A stretch of DNA of 64,000 bases, from positions 1 to 64,000 of the forward strand of contig CAJTPT010000001.1 in NCBI GenBank assembly GCA_910578545.1, in the 5' to 3' direction. Numbering within the stretch: the first letter of the stretch is position 1; every line of letters starts with the position of its first letter. Made by a program: the position numbers and the translations under genes. This stretch comes from an uncultured Christensenella sp. (GTDB lineage: Bacteria; Bacillota; Clostridia; Christensenellales; Pumilibacteraceae). The notes below the pieces were generated by a model that searched no databases, was not told the DNA's origin, and saw only the letters and a list, made by a program, of their open reading frames with translations. Positions 61,188-64,000 of the stretch are shown here, piece by piece.

Positions 61188-62720
61188 TTAATCTGATTCG
61201 GTTACGGTATCGACTGCGATCGGCGGCGCGACGCTGTCGTTTGCGGCAGCCGCCGCTTCGGTTTCGGCAATTTCGGGAACGGGCGCAACGGGAACTTCGC
61301 CATGCGGGTTTGAAAGCGGGCCGAACTGTTCCCCGTCATTTTGTTTGGAATAAAATCCCGCTTTATAGCAGATTACGTAGTAGCTTATAATCATTGCTAC
61401 GCCCGTCACGATCCAGGAAATCGGATAGACGATTAAGAGCATCCAATACAGCCCCGTCGCGGCGTACGCTGTGTATATCCAAACTATGCGGAGAATACAC
61501 GAGCCTATAATAGTGAACAGCGCAGGCAAGAACGAATGCCCCATGCCGCGCATTGCGCCGCCGGGGATTTCGTACAAACAGTTAAGCATGCTGAAGAGCA
61601 AAACGCACCACATACGCACGACGGCGTACTCGATCGCCGCCTCGTCGGTGGTGTATATGCGGATAAACAGTCTGCCGCCGAGCGTAAAGCTTACGCTCAA
61701 AACGGTGGATACCGCAAACGCCGTCGTCATTGAAATATTGTAAATGCGCCTGCACATGGCGTAATTGCCGGCGGCGTATTCCTGCCCTACAAAGGTGACC
61801 GCCGTCTGCGCAAACGCGCTTACAAAAAAGTACACGTAATATTCAAAGTTGACCGCGTCTCCGCTACCTGCCACCGCCTGCGCGCCGAAGCTGTTGATAG
61901 CCGATTGGATAAGCACGTTGGAGATAGAGAATACGACGCCCTGAAGCCCGGCAGGCAGACCGATAACGATAATGCGCTTAACGTATTCCTTGCGCACGCG
62001 CGAGCTGCTCTTGCGTATTCTAAAGCGTTCGTCGCGCATTAAAAAGAACATGACCATCAGCGCGGAAACGAGGTTGGCAAAAACGGTCGCCGTCGCAACG
62101 CCCGCAACGCCCATTTTGCAGGCAGCTACAAACAGTACGTTTAGCCCCACGTTTAAAACACCGGTGACTATAAGAATAATCAGCGCCTTTTTTGTATCGC
62201 CCGCGCCGCGAAGCACCGCCGCACCAAAGTTGAACACCATCAAAAACGGCATGCCTATAAAGTAAACGCGAAGGTATGTTATTGCGAGCGGAAGCGCGTC
62301 AGACGGCGTTTTCATCAGCTTTAACAGCGGTTCGGACAGCCCGATACCGAGCCCCAGCAAGAACACTCCGCTTACTACCGCCATAACCATGCAGGTAAGC
62401 GCCACGCTGTGCAAATCATCGGTTTGCTTCTTGCCTATGTTTTCGGCGATAACCACGGTAACGCCGACCGATAGTCCCGTAAACAGATTGATTAAAAGAT
62501 TGACAAGCGCGCCGTTGCTGTTTACCGCGCTCTGCGCGACCGTTCCCTCAAAATGGAAAATAACCGCCATATCGGCAGACGTAAACAGCTGTTGCAAAAT
62601 TCCGCTCAACGCAAGCGGAAGCGCAAACAGCAAAATCTTTTTCAGCATGGGCTTAATGCCCTGCCGCTCGTTACGCGCATTGCCTGTAGGCAAAACAGTT
62701 GTATCGGATTTTTTACCCAT
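61188..62720 (-). CDS. MATE family efflux transporter
   Basis: A 510-residue membrane protein with about 12 helices in two bundles. It shows the MATE features: LALSGILQQLFTSADMAVI in helix 1, a Q-T/G-P-like NLLINLFTGLSVGVTVVIAENIGKK in helix 2, the VLRGAGDTKKA loop, and in the second half FVGQEYAAGNYAMCRRIY and GAMRGMGHS. It exports cationic compounds with sodium or proton gradients. Ends in an acidic/Ala-rich soluble tail of ~55 residues. Lies 98 bp upstream of degV on the same strand; substrate unknown. Confidence 0.92.
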   Translation of the reverse strand: MGKKSDTTVLPTGNARNERQGIKPMLKKILLFALPLALSGILQQLFTSADMAVIFHFEGTVAQSAVNSNGALVNLLINLFTGLSVGVTVVIAENIGKKQTDDLHSVALTCMVMAVVSGVFLLGLGIGLSEPLLKLMKTPSDALPLAITYLRVYFIGMPFLMVFNFGAAVLRGAGDTKKALIILIVTGVLNVGLNVLFVAACKMGVAGVATATVFANLVSALMVMFFLMRDERFRIRKSSSRVRKEYVKRIIVIGLPAGLQGVVFSISNVLIQSAINSFGAQAVAGSGDAVNFEYYVYFFVSAFAQTAVTFVGQEYAAGNYAMCRRIYNISMTTAFAVSTVLSVSFTLGGRLFIRIYTTDEAAIEYAVVRMWCVLLFSMLNCLYEIPGGAMRGMGHSFLPALFTIIGSCILRIVWIYTAYAATGLYWMLLIVYPISWIVTGVAMIISYYVICYKAGFYSKQNDGEQFGPLSNPHGEVPVAPVPEIAETEAAAAANDSVAPPIAVDTVTESD

Positions 62721-62798
62721 CGCTTTTCAGCATAACACCGCTAACAAAAAATGTCAAATATAATGCCTGTCAGTCCGATATAAAATATAAAAATTTAA

Positions 62799-62827
62799 TT
62801 GACAAATGCACGCAAATATGCTATAAA
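62799..62827 (+). promoter_or_regulatory. Sigma-A promoter of the rubrerythrin gene
   Basis: TTGACA, 17-bp spacer, TATAAA. AAGGAG lies at 62851-62856, before the ATG at 62868. Near-consensus, suggesting strong expression. Confidence 0.85.
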
Positions 62828-62867
62828 AAAATTACAAAAAAATCAAACCACTAAGGAGTGAATTATC

Positions 62868-63392
62868 ATGAAAAGATGTGCAGTATGCGGCGAGATCTTA
62901 GAGGACGGCGTTGACGTCTGCCCCGTTTGCGGCGCCAAAAAGTTTGTTCCCGTAACCGACGCCAAGTTTGCTTGCGAGCACCACGTAGGCGACGGCAAGG
63001 TCGAGGACAAAGAGGTCATGGACGGACTCAGAGCCAACTTCACGGGCGAATGCACCGAGGTCGGTATGTACCTTGCAATGGCGCGCGTAGCCGAGCGCGA
63101 GGGCTATCCCGAAATCGCCGAGGCTTACAAACGCTACGCCTACGAAGAAGCCGAGCATGCAAGTAAGTTTGCCGAGCTTTTGGGCGAAGTCGTAACCGCT
63201 TCCACCAAAAAGAATCTCGAGCTTCGCGCGGCGGCGGAAACGGGCGCATGCGAAGGCAAGCTCGCTCTTGCTAAGCGCGCAAAGGAACTCGGCTACGACG
63301 CCATTCACGACACCGTTCACGAAATGGCAAAGGACGAAGCCCGCCACGGCGCAGGCTTTGCGGGACTTCTCAAACGCTACTTCGGCAAATAA
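62868..63392 (+). CDS. Reverse rubrerythrin (NADH peroxidase component)
   Basis: A 174-residue protein with the rubredoxin-like domain first: C4/C7 and C18/C21 in CAVC...CPVC bind one Fe. The ferritin-like part (about 45-174) has the di-iron ligands in ECTEVGMYLAMARVAEREGY, YEEAEHASKF, AAAETGACEGKLA and DEARHGAGF. This order (rubredoxin then di-iron) is the reverse rubrerythrin type of anaerobic clostridia, where it detoxifies hydrogen peroxide and oxygen. It has a strong own promoter and terminator and is monocistronic. Confidence 0.95.
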   Translation: MKRCAVCGEILEDGVDVCPVCGAKKFVPVTDAKFACEHHVGDGKVEDKEVMDGLRANFTGECTEVGMYLAMARVAEREGYPEIAEAYKRYAYEEAEHASKFAELLGEVVTASTKKNLELRAAAETGACEGKLALAKRAKELGYDAIHDTVHEMAKDEARHGAGFAGLLKRYFGK

Positions 63393-63411
63393 TTACATAG
63401 TAAAGCAACAC

Positions 63412-63448
63412 AAAAACGACGGTTATTATTTTGTAGCCGTCGTTTTCT
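63412..63448 (+). terminator. Terminator of the rubrerythrin gene
   Basis: AAAACGACGG / CCGTCGTTTT, a 10-bp stem with a 14-base loop and T-run. Confidence 0.88.
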
Positions 63449-63559
63449 TATGGAATAAAAGTGGAATGTTTTTTAAGGTTTTTTAGAAAACACCGTTAAA
63501 AGTGGAAATCGAAAAAGTGGAAGTTTGCCGTAAGTCATTACTTGTTGTTTTCTACCCTA

Positions 63560-63619
63560 CTATGGGCTTGCTCTTATGTTGAACATAGCAATAGCTTGGG
63601 TGTACCGTTTTAGTGTCAT
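63560..63619 (-). CDS. Tiny frame with a perfect ribosome binding site
   Basis: A 19-codon frame (MTLKRYTQAIAMFNIRASP) with AGGAGG six bases before the ATG. No family is recognised. It lies between the terminator at 63643-63669 and the rubrerythrin terminator. It could be a truncated gene start or a leader peptide; nothing follows it on this strand. Confidence 0.25.
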   Translation of the reverse strand: MTLKRYTQAIAMFNIRASP

Positions 63620-63642
63620 ATTGTTTACCTCCTATAAAACAG

Positions 63643-63670
63643 TAAAGGGCGGCGGTACTTGTTACCGCCG
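63643..63670 (-). terminator. Terminator after the 103-residue gene
   Basis: GGGCGGCGGTA-CTTGT-TACCGCCGCCC, an 11-bp perfect stem, with TTT on the minus strand. Confidence 0.8.
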
Positions 63671-63679
63671 CCCGATAAT

Positions 63680-63991
63680 TTATATCTTTAACAATTGTTC
63701 AGTGAACTGTTGTTGTATTTGCTCATATTGCTTATAAAAATCGACTGAAAATTCTGTATGGTATTCATCTTGTAAACATTTTGGAACATCAATTTTTCTT
63801 AAAAAATGACTTATGCTATTCTCATTTGCTGTTTGAACATATTCACAAAAATGCTCATGTAAAAATGACTTTTGTTGTGTTATATATTTATCAAGCGGTT
63901 GCTTAATTTTTTCTTTTAATTCATTAATTCTTTCGATAACGCTGTATTTTATTTCTCTATCAATATATAATGATACTTCATATATAGACAT
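63680..63991 (-). CDS. Small A+T-rich protein of unknown function
   Basis: A 103-residue protein, mainly helical (SVIERINELKEKIKQPLDKYITQQK, DFYKQYEQIQQQFTEQLLKI), rich in Gln, Lys and Glu; only one cysteine pair is spaced widely (C49 and C72). No membrane segment. A+T content is well above its neighbours, suggesting transfer. The ATG lies 9 bases from the window end, so an upstream extension cannot be excluded. No family is recognised. Confidence 0.5.
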   Translation of the reverse strand: MSIYEVSLYIDREIKYSVIERINELKEKIKQPLDKYITQQKSFLHEHFCEYVQTANENSISHFLRKIDVPKCLQDEYHTEFSVDFYKQYEQIQQQFTEQLLKI

Positions 63992-64000
63992 TATATAATG

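Overview
The window looks like a chromosomal segment of an anaerobic, probably gut-dwelling member of the Clostridia (Bacillota). The signs are a BofA-family (sporulation) protein, a reverse rubrerythrin, formate-tetrahydrofolate ligase, a DegV fatty-acid-binding protein, a short prolyl-tRNA synthetase, an aldo/keto reductase with ferredoxin-type clusters and an M60-type (mucin-directed) surface protease. Consensus sigma-A promoters (TTGACA-17-TATAAT) and strong AGGAGG ribosome binding sites fit. The exact genus cannot be read from the sequence; an uncultured Christensenellales-like lineage is a guess.

Positions 1-11223 hold a phage morphogenesis module, nearly all on the minus strand: terminase large subunit, two small proteins, portal, scaffold, major capsid, two connector-type proteins, a beta-propeller (P22 gp10-like) protein, small structural proteins and two holin-like proteins. 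No integrase, repressor, replication gene, tail-tape protein or lysin is visible. A 40-bp tandem array with T-tracts every ~10 bp separates scaffold and capsid genes, and a 60-bp tandem array lies at the far left. Positions 11489-16297 carry an alpha/beta hydrolase, a LytS-like kinase with a SARP-like response regulator, and two small plus-strand genes of unknown role.

Positions 16626-31642 are a long minus-strand housekeeping block: tRNA-Arg(CCU), leuS, a metG-like gene with a broken KMSKS motif, a 195-bp MITE-like element, a short alaS, an epimerase, fhs, a 12-TM protein, a YacL-like protein with a degenerate PIN domain, recD2 and metK. Positions 32066-41350 hold a DUF2188 coiled-coil protein, proS, a PD-(D/E)XK nuclease with a terminator in its leader, bofA, an OmpR/kinase pair, pyk, an unknown gene and tRNA-Arg(ACG) preceded by a partial copy of itself.

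Positions 41516-46700 are an accessory, decaying stretch: GNAT enzyme, frameshifted mobile-element debris, a chimeric nitroreductase, a HEAT-like candidate immunity gene, a frameshifted Rhs gene with a nuclease-type toxin tip, and remnants of a radical-SAM gene and a second toxin/immunity pair. Positions 46947-56882 carry a 1518-residue membrane-anchored M60 protease, then a response regulator, kinase and MacB/Bce-like ABC transporter whose two promoters share matching tandem operators. The rest (56894-63991) has an InlB-repeat pseudogene, an Fe-S aldo/keto reductase, an Lsa-like ABC-F protein behind a leader peptide and terminator (apparent attenuation), DegV, a MATE pump, reverse rubrerythrin and an unknown small gene. 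Several intergenic regions share short dispersed repeats.
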